Shown here one piece after another: positions 39,550-49,340 of a DNA stretch of 64,000 nt; within the stretch, counting starts at the first letter, position 1; every line of letters starts with the position of its first letter. The position numbers and the translations under genes were made by a program. This stretch comes from Marinomonas alcarazii (GTDB lineage: Bacteria > Pseudomonadota > Gammaproteobacteria > Pseudomonadales > Marinomonadaceae): the NCBI RefSeq assembly GCF_003208215.1, contig NZ_QKLW01000002.1:62001-126000 (forward strand). The letters run 5' to 3'. The notes under the pieces were generated by a model, which worked only from the letters and a program-made list of their open reading frames with translations, was not told the origin of the DNA and did no database searches.

Positions 39550-40602
39550 TTATCGAACCATAATACATACCGTGACTTCTTCACGATCATGATAAAGGTG
39601 CTTTATTTGATATTGATAACCGACGCCAGCTTTTCTTAGCATTGCCTCTATCGTCTGCAAGCACAAAGACACTTCTTGGTAACGTTTTTTCATTGGCAGC
39701 TTTAAGTTAAAAATAGCACGTCTTGTCCAACCACTTGCCAACCAGTGTGCCATCAACTCTGCCACTTTAATTGGTCGCTCCACCATATCACACACCAACC
39801 AATCAACAGTGTATGGCGGTTCGTACTTGAAGCCATCTGCTTTCTCATGCTGAACCAAACCTGTCGACATCAATTCTTTTTGCATTGGGCCGTTATCAAT
39901 TGCAATAACATGAATGCCTTTTTTAACGAATTGATAAGTCCAACCACCAGGAGCAGCACCAAGATCTACAGCTGTCATACCTTCGGTTAGATCAGACTCA
40001 AGCGTTTGCTCCGGCACAAACTGTAAAAAAGCCTCTTCCAATTTAAGCGTAGAACGACTTGGGCCAGCCGCTGGAAAACGCAACCGGCGAATCCCCATCG
40101 GAAATTCACTACGACAAGCCGCGTATGACACACCTAAGTAAGCCGCTTCACCGTCCAACATAAACACATGGTGACGCACACCTACTGCCTTGTTGCGCAA
40201 AACGCCTGACTTTTTCCATCCTTCGCGCAACGGCTTCTCTAGTTTTTTAATCAGACCAGACAAAGACTTTGCTTCATTCGTATCTGCTGTTTCAATCCAG
40301 ATTTCTTCTGCGAGCGGCAATTCACGAGCGGCTTCTAGCAAAGACTCAACTCGGCCACCCTGCTCTAATTCAATCACATCATTCACTGCGATAATCTGAC
40401 GAGCAAATATAAGACGATTAAAGTTCAATTGCTGGATCAAAGTTTCGCCAGCATCAGGCTGATCAAAATTATACACAACATAACCAGCGTCCGGCACGAC
40501 CTTAGCGTAGCCGTAAAAACCTTTACTACTCGCTACTTCGGACAACTCAGCCGCACAATCTTTTTCAAAACCCTGACGGCAATAAACCAACACATTTTTC
40601 AT
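39550..40602 (-). CDS. rlmM: 23S rRNA 2'-O-ribose C2498 methyltransferase
   Basis: A 350-residue RlmM (YgdE). It has an N-terminal THUMP-like domain and a C-terminal Rossmann methyltransferase with AVDLGAAPGGWTYQFVKKG as the AdoMet loop; the catalytic K-D-K-E residues include K in the region CSTRA-like SRSTLKLEEAF, D in VCDMVERP and K in NLKLPMKK. The product methylates C2498 in the peptidyl-transferase centre. Length and motif order are normal. Confidence 0.95.
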   Translation of the reverse strand: MKNVLVYCRQGFEKDCAAELSEVASSKGFYGYAKVVPDAGYVVYNFDQPDAGETLIQQLNFNRLIFARQIIAVNDVIELEQGGRVESLLEAARELPLAEEIWIETADTNEAKSLSGLIKKLEKPLREGWKKSGVLRNKAVGVRHHVFMLDGEAAYLGVSYAACRSEFPMGIRRLRFPAAGPSRSTLKLEEAFLQFVPEQTLESDLTEGMTAVDLGAAPGGWTYQFVKKGIHVIAIDNGPMQKELMSTGLVQHEKADGFKYEPPYTVDWLVCDMVERPIKVAELMAHWLASGWTRRAIFNLKLPMKKRYQEVSLCLQTIEAMLRKAGVGYQYQIKHLYHDREEVTVCIMVR

Positions 40603-40647
40603 TCAAATTCCTTCTTAGCGAGCATTCAAGCTGACTAAGTTAATCAA

Positions 40648-41319
40648 TTATTTTTTAGAGGGCCATTTCAATAAAGACTCATCAAACTGAGCAGTCACAA
40701 AATCCCCTAAATCTGGCGAAAACAACGCCCCTGTATTTGGCTTACAAACATAAACCTTATCTTCTCCATGCCAATCAAATTGCAATCTATAAGCATGAAG
40801 ATAACCCCTATCCGACGATTCCCCACCGTATCTATCGTCGCCTAAAATTGGTGAACCAATACTTTTCAATGCTACACGAATTTGGTGAGTTTTCCCCGTT
40901 AAAGGCCGTACTATAAAAACCCTAACACCTTGATAAAATGAAGAAAAAAACTGAGTAACAGCCATATTTTCTCCATCTTTAGTCAGCTTCCACTGACCTC
41001 TTCTACTGGGTGACATACCACCAGCGATCATACCTTGTTTTTTTCTAGGCTTACGATTTGATAACGCTAAGTAGCGCTTCTCAACTTCATGCTTCTCAAA
41101 CATCCTACCGAACTCGGCCGCCGCTTTTGCATGACACGCCACAATCAACAGACCTGAGGTCATTTTATCCAATCGATGTACAGGATAAAACGTTTGCTCA
41201 GGGTACGAAGCAGACAAAGAACGCATAACGCCCATCTCTTCGGACTCAGAATGAAAACTCATACCAGCGGGCTTATCTATCACCCAATAATCATCACAAC
41301 GAAACAATATAGGAAGCAA
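40648..41319 (-). CDS. RluA-family pseudouridine synthase (RluA-like, TIGR01621 type)
   Basis: A 223-residue RluA-type synthase without an S4 domain. The catalytic aspartate is in PVHRLDKMTSGLL; the GKTHQIRVALKSIGSPILGDDRYGG motif follows. The start is a TTG at 41319 with GAGG five bases upstream; no ATG is available in the open frame before a stop further upstream. RNA target unknown from sequence. Confidence 0.9.
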   Translation of the reverse strand: MLPILFRCDDYWVIDKPAGMSFHSESEEMGVMRSLSASYPEQTFYPVHRLDKMTSGLLIVACHAKAAAEFGRMFEKHEVEKRYLALSNRKPRKKQGMIAGGMSPSRRGQWKLTKDGENMAVTQFFSSFYQGVRVFIVRPLTGKTHQIRVALKSIGSPILGDDRYGGESSDRGYLHAYRLQFDWHGEDKVYVCKPNTGALFSPDLGDFVTAQFDESLLKWPSKK

Positions 41320-41423
41320 ATGAGCCTCATCACGAAAAAATAAAGAAAAAATTGATTAGCCAACAAGTTTATCCACAGAGAAAGTGGACAACTCATATGT
41401 CAATACAGAGAAGTAAATTTAAT

Positions 41424-42521
41424 CTAATGTTGATAGTCTGATTGTACCGAAAGACGATTTCGACCACTACGCTTAGCGACATAAAGACCTTTATCAGCTT
41501 GTGCCAAAATCTCCTCATAGCGAGAAACACTAGGATCTATTCCAGCCAAACCAATACTAATTGTAACAGGAATAACAATGCCGTTTTCCGTTTCGATGAG
41601 CATATCTTCTACTGACTGCCTCATATGCTCCATCATTTCAGTTGCTTCTTTTATACCAGTGGAACGCATAATAACAATGAACTCTTCACCGCCGTAACGA
41701 CCAATTTCATCTTGGAGGCGGATCACTGAGGCCATCATTGCCGACACTTTCGCCAGCACAAGATCACCCGCTTCATGACCAAAGGTGTCATTTATCTTTT
41801 TAAAGTGATCCAAATCCACGATACAGAATACACAAGATTCTCTATTGATCACTGAGTCCGCAAAAATATTAACGGCATCAGCCAGCACCTTGCGACGGTT
41901 AGACAAGCCCGTCAGTTCATCTTTTTCAGCAAGAATACGTAAATGGTGATTAACCGACTTCAAACGACTGATGACAAGGTTGATCACCATGGCAAAATTA
42001 AAGGTGACCGCAAAGAATACCAAAACAATAGATAACTCTTGGTCTGCTGAACTAAGATACAAGCCATTAGTGTGAGTCAATTCACAAACTAAAAATAACG
42101 CCAATGAGATACCAACAACCCAATATTTAACGGCTTGCCGATCTGTTCTAAAAACAACAAATGCATAAGCAATCACACTGATAAAGAACCAATGAAAACC
42201 ACTGGCTGTACCAAAATAAAATAAACTGAGAATGGCTGTTTGGGCGATCTTAATAATAGGCATCAAGATTTGCGCTTTGAAAAAATGCCCAATTAAATTA
42301 TACCTAAGACCGACTAAGGCCATCAGTAAACTTAAACTAGAAAGGATGGTAACAGAGTACATCTGGCGAAAGGTAAATACAGCAATCAATAACAAACAGC
42401 CCACACAAAAGATCATGTAAGAGAAGTTTACTACGTGCTTTTGATTGAGGTCATTTTCAAACTCATCCTCAAAATTAATATGCAAAAGCGCATTTATGAA
42501 TTGCTTTACCGATGAAAACAC
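41424..42521 (-). CDS. Membrane diguanylate cyclase (GGDEF domain)
   Basis: A 365-residue protein with about six membrane helices (about 32-185) that form the sensory part, then a GGDEF domain (about 196-360). The active-site GGEEF is at 277-281 and the inhibitory RxxD site RLQD at 268-271, so both cyclase and product inhibition are expected. It carries LAEKDELTGLSNRRK and VDLDHFKKINDTFGHEAGD. The signal it senses is unknown. An upstream GGAGAG ten bases from the ATG serves translation. Confidence 0.92.
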   Translation of the reverse strand: MFSSVKQFINALLHINFEDEFENDLNQKHVVNFSYMIFCVGCLLLIAVFTFRQMYSVTILSSLSLLMALVGLRYNLIGHFFKAQILMPIIKIAQTAILSLFYFGTASGFHWFFISVIAYAFVVFRTDRQAVKYWVVGISLALFLVCELTHTNGLYLSSADQELSIVLVFFAVTFNFAMVINLVISRLKSVNHHLRILAEKDELTGLSNRRKVLADAVNIFADSVINRESCVFCIVDLDHFKKINDTFGHEAGDLVLAKVSAMMASVIRLQDEIGRYGGEEFIVIMRSTGIKEATEMMEHMRQSVEDMLIETENGIVIPVTISIGLAGIDPSVSRYEEILAQADKGLYVAKRSGRNRLSVQSDYQH

Positions 42522-42988
42522 AACTCTCCGTATCTATTTGTCTGCAATAATTAAAATTACGATTAAACCGCGGTATTCATCACCCAATACGTACAAAAAA
42601 AACAGATTTCTATAATGTGCAGGCTAAAAAGCGTACTTTACAGAAAAGCGTTCGTTTTTTCTATAAATTAAGCCAAGTAAGAAGCTTATCGCTTGAGTTT
42701 AACAGCGTATTTTAAGATGATGTCAAAAACAGCACGAATGACCCTCTATTATTTTACGCCCCCCAAGCACAGTACCAAACAACACATTCATTGGCATGAA
42801 ACTTGATAGCTATTAATAGCAAAAAGGCAAAACATTAACTGATCGGTCAAACATTACTAAAAAAGCCAAACAATGCCCCAAAATAAAGCAGATAAAGAGC
42901 AAAAACAGTGCACTCCACCCCTAATATCATTATTGGTTACGACCACTTTAATGTTTTTTAATCATTCAAAAAATAAGGTGTTAGTACA
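42522..42988. promoter_or_regulatory. 467-base gap between the GGDEF gene and the BMP transporter operon
   Basis: AT-rich and without a family-like reading frame. It must contain divergent promoters for the two flanking genes. A palindromic TGATCGGTCA lies at about 42840-42849, which could be an operator. I found no purine riboswitch core and no PurR-type box. Confidence 0.4.
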
Positions 42989-44545
42989 TTGAAAAAATAC
43001 AATTTGGTATCACGCCTTGAGTTAACAAACATCACCAAGCAATACCCTGGTTGCCTTGCTAACGACAATGTAAGCCTCACCCTCATGCCAGGAGAAATTC
43101 ACGCTCTACTGGGAGAAAATGGAGCAGGGAAAAGCACCTTGGTCAAAACCATTTATGGTGTTGTCGCCCCAGACAAAGGAGACATCATTTGGAATGGAAA
43201 AGAAGTATCTATCAAATCACCCTCCGTTGCTCGTGACCTCGGCATTGGGATGGTGTTTCAGCATTTCTCATTGTTCGAAACCTTAACCGTTAGTCAAAAT
43301 ATCGAATTATGCTTAAGCAAGGCGCAATTAAATGAAATCGGAGATTTAGGGGAAAGAATCACCAAACTCTCTGAAGAATATGGTTTAAACGTAAAACCAA
43401 GCCGTTATGTACATTCACTCTCAATAGGCGAAAGACAACGTGTTGAAATAATGCGCTGCCTAGTTCAATCCGTAAAACTACTCATCCTGGACGAACCAAC
43501 CTCCGTACTAACCCCCCAAGAAGTATCAGGCCTATTTGACGTTCTACGTACACTTTCTAATGAAGGTTGCAGCATTTTGTTTATCAGCCACAAACTTCAT
43601 GAAGTCACAGAAATTTGCCATAAAGCCACCATTTTACGAGGCGGTAAAGTCGTTGATACCTGCATACCACAAGATGAAACACCGGCCTCTATCGCAAAAA
43701 TGATGGTAGGCGACCTTGCCGAACAAGATGCGGGCTATGCAAAAAAAGAAGGCACGGTAAGCATTTTTAATATTGAAGACTTATCTCTACCAGCCAAACA
43801 GCCTTTTGGCACGGCGCTTAAAAACCTTAGTTTCGAATTAAAGTCAGGTGAAATTCTCGGCATTGCTGGCGTTGCAGGCAATGGTCAAGACGAATTGATG
43901 GCCATTATTAGCGGCGAAGATGAACGCACAGTGAACAACAGCATCTCACTTGATGGCGCAGACATTAGTCACTTACATGCTGGCGAGCGTCGAAAGCTTG
44001 GCATGGCATACGTTCCAGAAGAACGTTTAGGTCGAGGCGCAGTTCCAGACATGAGCTTAACTGAAAACACCCTGCTAACTCACAGCGAAGGCTTCATCAA
44101 AAATGGTCTAGTCGACTGGCCAAGCATCAAAGACTACACCAGCAAACTGATCGCAAAATATAAAGTGAAATGCCACGGTGAATTTTCAGAAGCAAAAAGC
44201 CTGAGTGGCGGCAACTTACAAAAATTCATTATGGGACGAGAAATTGGACAGAACCCTAAAGTATTGATCTGTGCCCACCCTACTTGGGGCGTCGATGTAG
44301 GCGCAGCTCTCGCCATTCACCAAGCCCTATTAGAACTGCGAGATAAAGGCGCAGCCATCTTGCTGATTTCAGAAGACATAGACGAATTATTTTTACTGGC
44401 CGACCGAATGGCAGCGGTATGCGACGGGTATTTATCCCCTGTTGTGAAAACCGAAAACACCAACATAGATCAAATAGGACAATGGATGGCAGGCACCTTT
44501 ATAGGCAATGCGTCAGTCTCTAACAAACAGGAGACAACAGCATGA
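42989..44545 (+). CDS. BMP-family (purine/nucleoside) ABC transporter, double ATPase subunit
   Basis: A 518-residue protein with two ABC domains, as in nucleoside/sugar importers. First domain: Walker A GENGAGKST, Q-loop FQHFSLFETLTV, signature LSIGERQRVEIMR, Walker B LLILDEPTSVLTP. Second domain: a degenerate Walker A VAGNGQDE, signature LSGGNLQKFIMGRE, Walker B VLICAHPTWGVDVGA. Two different sites are usual in this family. The start is a TTG with TAAGGTG eight bases upstream. Its stop overlaps the first permease by four bases. Confidence 0.93.
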   Translation: MKKYNLVSRLELTNITKQYPGCLANDNVSLTLMPGEIHALLGENGAGKSTLVKTIYGVVAPDKGDIIWNGKEVSIKSPSVARDLGIGMVFQHFSLFETLTVSQNIELCLSKAQLNEIGDLGERITKLSEEYGLNVKPSRYVHSLSIGERQRVEIMRCLVQSVKLLILDEPTSVLTPQEVSGLFDVLRTLSNEGCSILFISHKLHEVTEICHKATILRGGKVVDTCIPQDETPASIAKMMVGDLAEQDAGYAKKEGTVSIFNIEDLSLPAKQPFGTALKNLSFELKSGEILGIAGVAGNGQDELMAIISGEDERTVNNSISLDGADISHLHAGERRKLGMAYVPEERLGRGAVPDMSLTENTLLTHSEGFIKNGLVDWPSIKDYTSKLIAKYKVKCHGEFSEAKSLSGGNLQKFIMGREIGQNPKVLICAHPTWGVDVGAALAIHQALLELRDKGAAILLISEDIDELFLLADRMAAVCDGYLSPVVKTENTNIDQIGQWMAGTFIGNASVSNKQETTA

Positions 44546-45609
44546 TTCATATCCAAGCTCGTACTGAGCCAAGCTCACTAATGAAGATTGCTTCACCGCT
44601 CCTTGCTATTGCACTAACCTTGGTGTTCGGTTGCGTTCTTTTCTCTGCCATCGGCAAATCACCGACACAAGCATTGCATGTCTTGTTAATCGCACCACTG
44701 GCGGACAGTTACAATATAGGTGAAATGTTTGTCAAAATGGGGCCTCTTCTGCTCTGTGCTGTCGGCCTATCTTTATGTTATCGAGCTAATTTATGGAACA
44801 TTGGTGCAGAAGGACAGTTATTAGCAGGCGCACTCGGTGGCTCAGCAATGGCGCTTTACTTTGGCGATTCCAACTCCCTCTTTGCCCTACCAGTAACTTT
44901 ATTAGCAGGGATAGTATCCGGCATGCTCTGGGCAGCCATTCCCACCTACCTAAAGCTGCGCTTTAACTCAAACTTAATATTAACCACCATCATGTTTAAC
45001 TACATTGGCCTGTATCTTCTTATTTGGGCGGTCCATGGTCCATTGCGTGACCCGCAAGGCTTTGGCTTTCCCGAATCAGCAATGTTTGCCGATGCCACGC
45101 TTTTACCAACGCTATTTGAAAGCAGCCGTATACACCTTGGTGTCGCGTTTGCCGTCATATCCGCGTTTATCGCTTGGTTTATTTTGAGTAAATCTCATCT
45201 TGGCTTTCAGATACGAGTTTTTGGCTCCGATGAACCGGCAGCCAAATACGCAGGCTTTAGTGGTAAAAAATTAAGCTGGATGGTGATGTTATTTGCTGGT
45301 GCGTTAGCGGGTTTAGCGGGTGTCAGTGAAACCACAGGCCCCATTGGCCAGCTAGTGCCTAACGTCTCCCCTGGCTACGGCTATTCCGCCATCATTGTGG
45401 CGTATCTAGGACGGTTACACCCACTTGGCGCTATTTTAGCCGCCGTGTTCATGGCGGTTCTTTACATGGGTGGAGATTTAGCACAAATCGAAATGGGCAT
45501 TCCCGTTGCCGTAGTAAGCATGTTCCAAGGCGTTTTATTGTTTTTCCTTTTAGCGTGTGACTTTTTTATTAACAACCGACTCGCCTTTTCCAATCAAGCG
45601 ACAAACTAG
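44542..45609 (+). CDS. BMP-family ABC transporter permease 1
   Basis: A 355-residue permease with about nine membrane segments, of the BPD_transp_2 family. Motifs include NLWNIGAEGQLLAGALGGS, RFNSNLILTTIMFNYIG and EPAAKYAGFSGKK. It pairs with the second permease to form the channel. ATGA overlap with the ATPase gene; the second permease starts nine bases after its stop. Confidence 0.93.
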   Translation: MIHIQARTEPSSLMKIASPLLAIALTLVFGCVLFSAIGKSPTQALHVLLIAPLADSYNIGEMFVKMGPLLLCAVGLSLCYRANLWNIGAEGQLLAGALGGSAMALYFGDSNSLFALPVTLLAGIVSGMLWAAIPTYLKLRFNSNLILTTIMFNYIGLYLLIWAVHGPLRDPQGFGFPESAMFADATLLPTLFESSRIHLGVAFAVISAFIAWFILSKSHLGFQIRVFGSDEPAAKYAGFSGKKLSWMVMLFAGALAGLAGVSETTGPIGQLVPNVSPGYGYSAIIVAYLGRLHPLGAILAAVFMAVLYMGGDLAQIEMGIPVAVVSMFQGVLLFFLLACDFFINNRLAFSNQATN

Positions 45610-45618
45610 GAGACTATT

Positions 45619-46551
45619 TTGGACTCAGATCTAATCGTACAAATATTGTTTGCCGCTGTAAAAACCGGCACCCCGTTGCTTTTTATTGCTCTAGGCGAGG
45701 TCATTTGTGAAAAATCAGGTATCTTAAATCTAGGCCAAGAAGGCATGATGCTAATGGGCGCCGTGGTTGGCTTTCTAGCGGCCTATGGCACTGGAAGTGC
45801 TGGTTTAGGCGTTCTCGCAGCCATGATAATGGGTTGCATAATGAGCTTAATTTTCGCCGTCCTTGTTCTGCACCTAGGCGCAAATCAAGTCGCGACAGGA
45901 CTGGCTTTAACCATTTTCGGTACGGGATTAAGTGCTTTCATTGGCTCTGGCGTGGTAGGTCAAACCATTCAAGGCTTTCAACCCATTGCCATCCCACTGC
46001 TATCAGACATTCCGTTTATAGGTCGCATTCTCTTTAGCCATGACATATTGGTTTACACCTCTTTTGCCATGACCTTTATTCTTATGTTTGTGGTCTACAA
46101 AACACGCATTGGCCTAACCTTAACCGCGGTCGGTGAAAACCCGCACGCAGCCAATGCCATTGGCATAAAAGTGCTAAGAGTGCGTTATCTAGCGGTTATG
46201 TTTGGCGGTGTAATGGCGGGCATTTCTGGCGCCTATATGTCGCTTGTTTATACACCTATGTGGGTAGAAAACATGACAGCAGGACGCGGCTGGATAGCGC
46301 TTGCCTTAGTCGTCTTTGCATCGTGGCGTATCGGCAGAATCATGCTGGGTGCCTACCTCTTCGGTGTGGCAAGCATTATGCATTTAGTACTTCAAGGGTT
46401 AGGTTGGTCAATTTCGCCAAACCTACTGGCAATGCTGCCTTATGTCGCCACCGTAATCGTCATGGTGATCATAAGCGCGGATAAGTTTAAAGAAAAATTA
46501 TTGGCCCCTAGGTCCTTAGGGAAAACCTTCGACCCAAGACAAATGGCTTAA
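45619..46551 (+). CDS. BMP-family ABC transporter permease 2
   Basis: A 310-residue permease of the same family as the one before, with GEVICEKSGILNLGQEGMMLMGAV and LGANQVATGLALTIFGTGL and ENPHAANAIGIKVLRVRY. The start is a TTG at 45619 with TAGGAGA about six bases upstream; no earlier ATG fits. About eight to nine membrane segments. Confidence 0.93.
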   Translation: MDSDLIVQILFAAVKTGTPLLFIALGEVICEKSGILNLGQEGMMLMGAVVGFLAAYGTGSAGLGVLAAMIMGCIMSLIFAVLVLHLGANQVATGLALTIFGTGLSAFIGSGVVGQTIQGFQPIAIPLLSDIPFIGRILFSHDILVYTSFAMTFILMFVVYKTRIGLTLTAVGENPHAANAIGIKVLRVRYLAVMFGGVMAGISGAYMSLVYTPMWVENMTAGRGWIALALVVFASWRIGRIMLGAYLFGVASIMHLVLQGLGWSISPNLLAMLPYVATVIVMVIISADKFKEKLLAPRSLGKTFDPRQMA

Positions 46552-46606
46552 GCGAAAAGAGTTAATACCATAAATAAAATGCCTTCGGGCACAAAAGGAG
46601 CAAGCA

Positions 46607-47674
46607 ATGAAACTTAAAAGTATCTTAGTAAGTTTAGGGCTTTTAGCGGGAGCAAGCTTTGTCCAAGCTGATGATCCACTAAAAGTAGGTTTTGTCTATG
46701 TTGGTCCCGTAGGTGACTTAGGTTGGAGTTACGAACACGATAGAGGACGTAAAGGCATAGAAGAATATTTTGGCGATAAAGTAAAAACCACTTACGTTGA
46801 AAACGTGCCTGAAGGGGCTGATGCCGAGCGTGTTATCACGCAACTAGCAAAAGCCGGCAATGACCTTATCTTCACAACGTCTTTTGGTTTCATGAACCCA
46901 ACCGTGAAAGTGGCCAAACGCTTCCCTAACGTGAAGTTTGAACACGCGACTGGCTACAAACTTTCTAAAAACTTAGGGACTTACGTTCTTCGCACTTACG
47001 AAGGCCGTTATGTTTCAGGTGTTGCTGCGGGCATGATGACCAAAACCAATACCATTGGTTATATCGGATCCTTCCCAATCCCTGAAGTTATCCGCGATAT
47101 CAACGCGGCTTACATGGGCGCCAAAAGTGTTAACCCTGATGTGAAGATGAAAATTGTTTGGGCGAATACTTGGTATGATCCAGGTAAAGAAACGGACGCT
47201 GCTAACGCGTTAATGGACCAAGGTGTAGATGTCATGCTACAACACACCGACAGCCCTGCACCGCTGATTGCGGCAGAAAAACGTGGCTTGCGTGCCATTG
47301 GCCAAGCTTCAGATCAGAGTAAATTTGCGCCAAACGCACACATTTTCTCTGTTCGTGATGACTGGGCTCCATACTACATTAAACGAGTACAAGCCGTTAT
47401 GGATGGCACATGGGACTCTAAAGATTTCTGGGGCGGCTTCCATGAAGACATGTTGTCTCTAGCCTCTATTAACCCAAATCTTCCTGCCGCGGTACGCACT
47501 AAAATTGATGAAACTTACTCGGCTATCAAATCCGGTGAATTTAAACCCTTCACAGGACCAATTAAAGATAACAAAGGCAACATCGCTGTACCTGCCAATC
47601 ACTCTTTAACAGATGTCGAGCTTGCCCAAGTAAATTGGTACGTTGAGGGCATTACTGACGAAATTCCTCGTTAA
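46607..47674 (+). CDS. BMP-family ABC transporter substrate-binding protein
   Basis: A 355-residue periplasmic protein with a signal peptide (to about Ala22, FVQA) and a BMP/PnrA fold: KVGFVYVGPVGDLGWSYEHDRGRKGIEE, TTSFGFMNPTVKVAKRFPNVKFEHATGY, VLRTYEGRYVSGVAAGMMTKTNTIGYIG. BMP proteins bind purine nucleosides or, in related members, purine bases. The adenine deaminase gene downstream favours a purine. It lacks the lipobox seen in Gram-positive BMP proteins, as expected. Confidence 0.92.
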   Translation: MKLKSILVSLGLLAGASFVQADDPLKVGFVYVGPVGDLGWSYEHDRGRKGIEEYFGDKVKTTYVENVPEGADAERVITQLAKAGNDLIFTTSFGFMNPTVKVAKRFPNVKFEHATGYKLSKNLGTYVLRTYEGRYVSGVAAGMMTKTNTIGYIGSFPIPEVIRDINAAYMGAKSVNPDVKMKIVWANTWYDPGKETDAANALMDQGVDVMLQHTDSPAPLIAAEKRGLRAIGQASDQSKFAPNAHIFSVRDDWAPYYIKRVQAVMDGTWDSKDFWGGFHEDMLSLASINPNLPAAVRTKIDETYSAIKSGEFKPFTGPIKDNKGNIAVPANHSLTDVELAQVNWYVEGITDEIPR

Positions 47675-47688
47675 GACCTACCATGCTT

Positions 47689-47730
47689 ATATACAGCCAG
47701 CCCCGCTGGCTGTATATTCTGCCGTTTTTT
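47689..47730 (+). terminator. Hairpin and T-tract after the BMP operon
   Basis: Perfect 12-bp stem ATATACAGCCAG / CTGGCTGTATAT with a 5-base loop, followed seven bases later by TTTTTTT. The T-tract is not immediate, so it may also act as a stabilising 3' stem. Confidence 0.7.
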
Positions 47731-47827
47731 TCTAATCGCTATTCTTAAACACAGCCAACCATTCTTTTTCAACTCAGGTTTTATCGCTATATTTAAGAAT
47801 CAAAGGCAAAGCAACGAAAGGTAATCT

Positions 47828-48835
47828 ATGGACAATCTAATCGAACTATCAAAGAAAATGCCCAAAACAGAACTTCATCTCCACATTGAAGGCACCTTTG
47901 AGCCAGAACAGATGTTTGCCATAGCTCAACGAAATAATGTCAAACTAAAGTACAGTACAGTAGATGCTTTAAAGGCGGCCTACCAATTCACTAACCTACA
48001 AGATTTTTTAGACCTTTATTACCAAGGCATGTCTGTCCTGCTTCACGAAGCCGACTTTTATGACCTTACCATGGCCTATTTGGAAAAAGTAAACAGTGAA
48101 AACGTCGTACACGTAGAGATTTTCTTTGATCCACAAGGCCACTTATCTCGAGGAGTCAGTTTTGACGTCCAAATTCGAGGCATTTACAACGCCTTGCAAG
48201 ATGCAGAGAAAAAATGGGGAATGACATCCAAACTCATTATGTCCTTCCTACGACACCTCAGTGAAGAAAGTGCTTTTGACACTCTTGAACAAGCAAAACC
48301 TTACCTTAGTTGGATTGATGGTGTTGGATTAGACAGCTCTGAAGTCGGACATCCACCAGAAAAATTCTTACGCGTTTTTGAAGCCTGCAAAAAACTCGGC
48401 TTAAAAGTAACCGCGCATGCAGGTGAAGAAGGTCCACCAGAATACGTTTGGCAGGCCATAGATCAAATTGGCGTTGACAGAATTGATCACGGCAATAGAG
48501 CGTTAGAAGACGATAAGCTTATCGATACGATAAAAGAGCGTAATTTAACTCTGACGGTTTGCCCACTTTCTAATTTAAAACTGTGCGTCGTCAATGACAT
48601 GAAAGATCACCCTATTAGAAGCATGCTGAAACTTGGGCTAAACGCTACCGTCAATTCTGATGATCCAGCTTATTTCGGCGGTTACATGAACGATAACTAC
48701 ACATCTTTGATTAATGACACTGGCATTAGTAAAGAGGAACTATTTCAACTCGCTAAAAATGGCATTACCGGCAGCTGGATGGAAGAACATCACAAAGAAC
48801 AGCATTTAAAGCAATTAAACAGCCTATTTGCATAA
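47828..48835 (+). CDS. Adenine deaminase (adenosine deaminase-like family)
   Basis: A 335-residue amidohydrolase that turns adenine into hypoxanthine. The zinc-binding HxH is His17 and His19 (ELHLHIEG), with HAGEEGPPEYVW as the catalytic His/Glu region and SDDPAYFGGYMNDNY carrying the zinc Asp. DLYYQG, FLRHLSEES and the PAYFGG segment match the proteobacterial adenine-deaminase branch (as in Pseudomonas aeruginosa), not true adenosine deaminases. It follows the BMP importer, so uptake and salvage of adenine or adenine nucleosides is the likely joint job. Confidence 0.88.
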   Translation: MDNLIELSKKMPKTELHLHIEGTFEPEQMFAIAQRNNVKLKYSTVDALKAAYQFTNLQDFLDLYYQGMSVLLHEADFYDLTMAYLEKVNSENVVHVEIFFDPQGHLSRGVSFDVQIRGIYNALQDAEKKWGMTSKLIMSFLRHLSEESAFDTLEQAKPYLSWIDGVGLDSSEVGHPPEKFLRVFEACKKLGLKVTAHAGEEGPPEYVWQAIDQIGVDRIDHGNRALEDDKLIDTIKERNLTLTVCPLSNLKLCVVNDMKDHPIRSMLKLGLNATVNSDDPAYFGGYMNDNYTSLINDTGISKEELFQLAKNGITGSWMEEHHKEQHLKQLNSLFA

Positions 48836-48941
48836 AGCATTTTATCCACCACATTGATGACAATAAGTGTTCGAATTAGTCACTCTTTTTAGTCAATGTG
48901 GTAAGATGCCATTTTTTATATTACCTAACTGAGCCGCCTCC

Positions 48942-49310
48942 ATGTCAAACACAATCCTTCTTGATGATACCTTCTATCGTTTACCTAGCAGCGACCGCTA
49001 TGAGCACGTTTTAAACCTCGTGAAGAAAGGTGCATCTGTATGGACGCTGGCGGACGCAGAAGGCTGTTTAATCATTGATCTTGGTAGCGATAAAGTACTA
49101 CCGATTTGGCCTGCGGAAACCCTAGCAACCGCTTGGGGCGAGAAAGATTACCAAGGATTCAATAGCCTAGAAATTAACGCTGCCGACTGGGCTGAGAAGT
49201 GGCTGCCAGGCATGCAAAATGATGGCTTCTCTGTTGGTGTCGCTCCAAACCTAGCTGGCGAATGCATCGTTTCTTCCGCTGAAGAACATGCTGCAGACCT
49301 ACAAGGTTAA
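48942..49310 (+). CDS. DUF2750 family protein
   Basis: A 122-residue small soluble protein with SSDRYEHVLNLVKKGASVWTLADAEGCL, PIWPAETLATAWGEKDYQGF and the GFSVGVAPNLAGECI end, the signature of DUF2750. No function is known. It has its own upstream AT-rich region and no obvious operon partner; the next gene begins 30 bases later. Confidence 0.85.
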   Translation: MSNTILLDDTFYRLPSSDRYEHVLNLVKKGASVWTLADAEGCLIIDLGSDKVLPIWPAETLATAWGEKDYQGFNSLEINAADWAEKWLPGMQNDGFSVGVAPNLAGECIVSSAEEHAADLQG

Positions 49311-49340
49311 GCCAGAACGCCAACTTAAGACAAACACGCT

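Noticed and set aside
42522-42988. Purine riboswitch ahead of the BMP operon
   Set aside because: No aptamer-like core sequence or suitable paired elements were seen, and these are rare in gammaproteobacteria.
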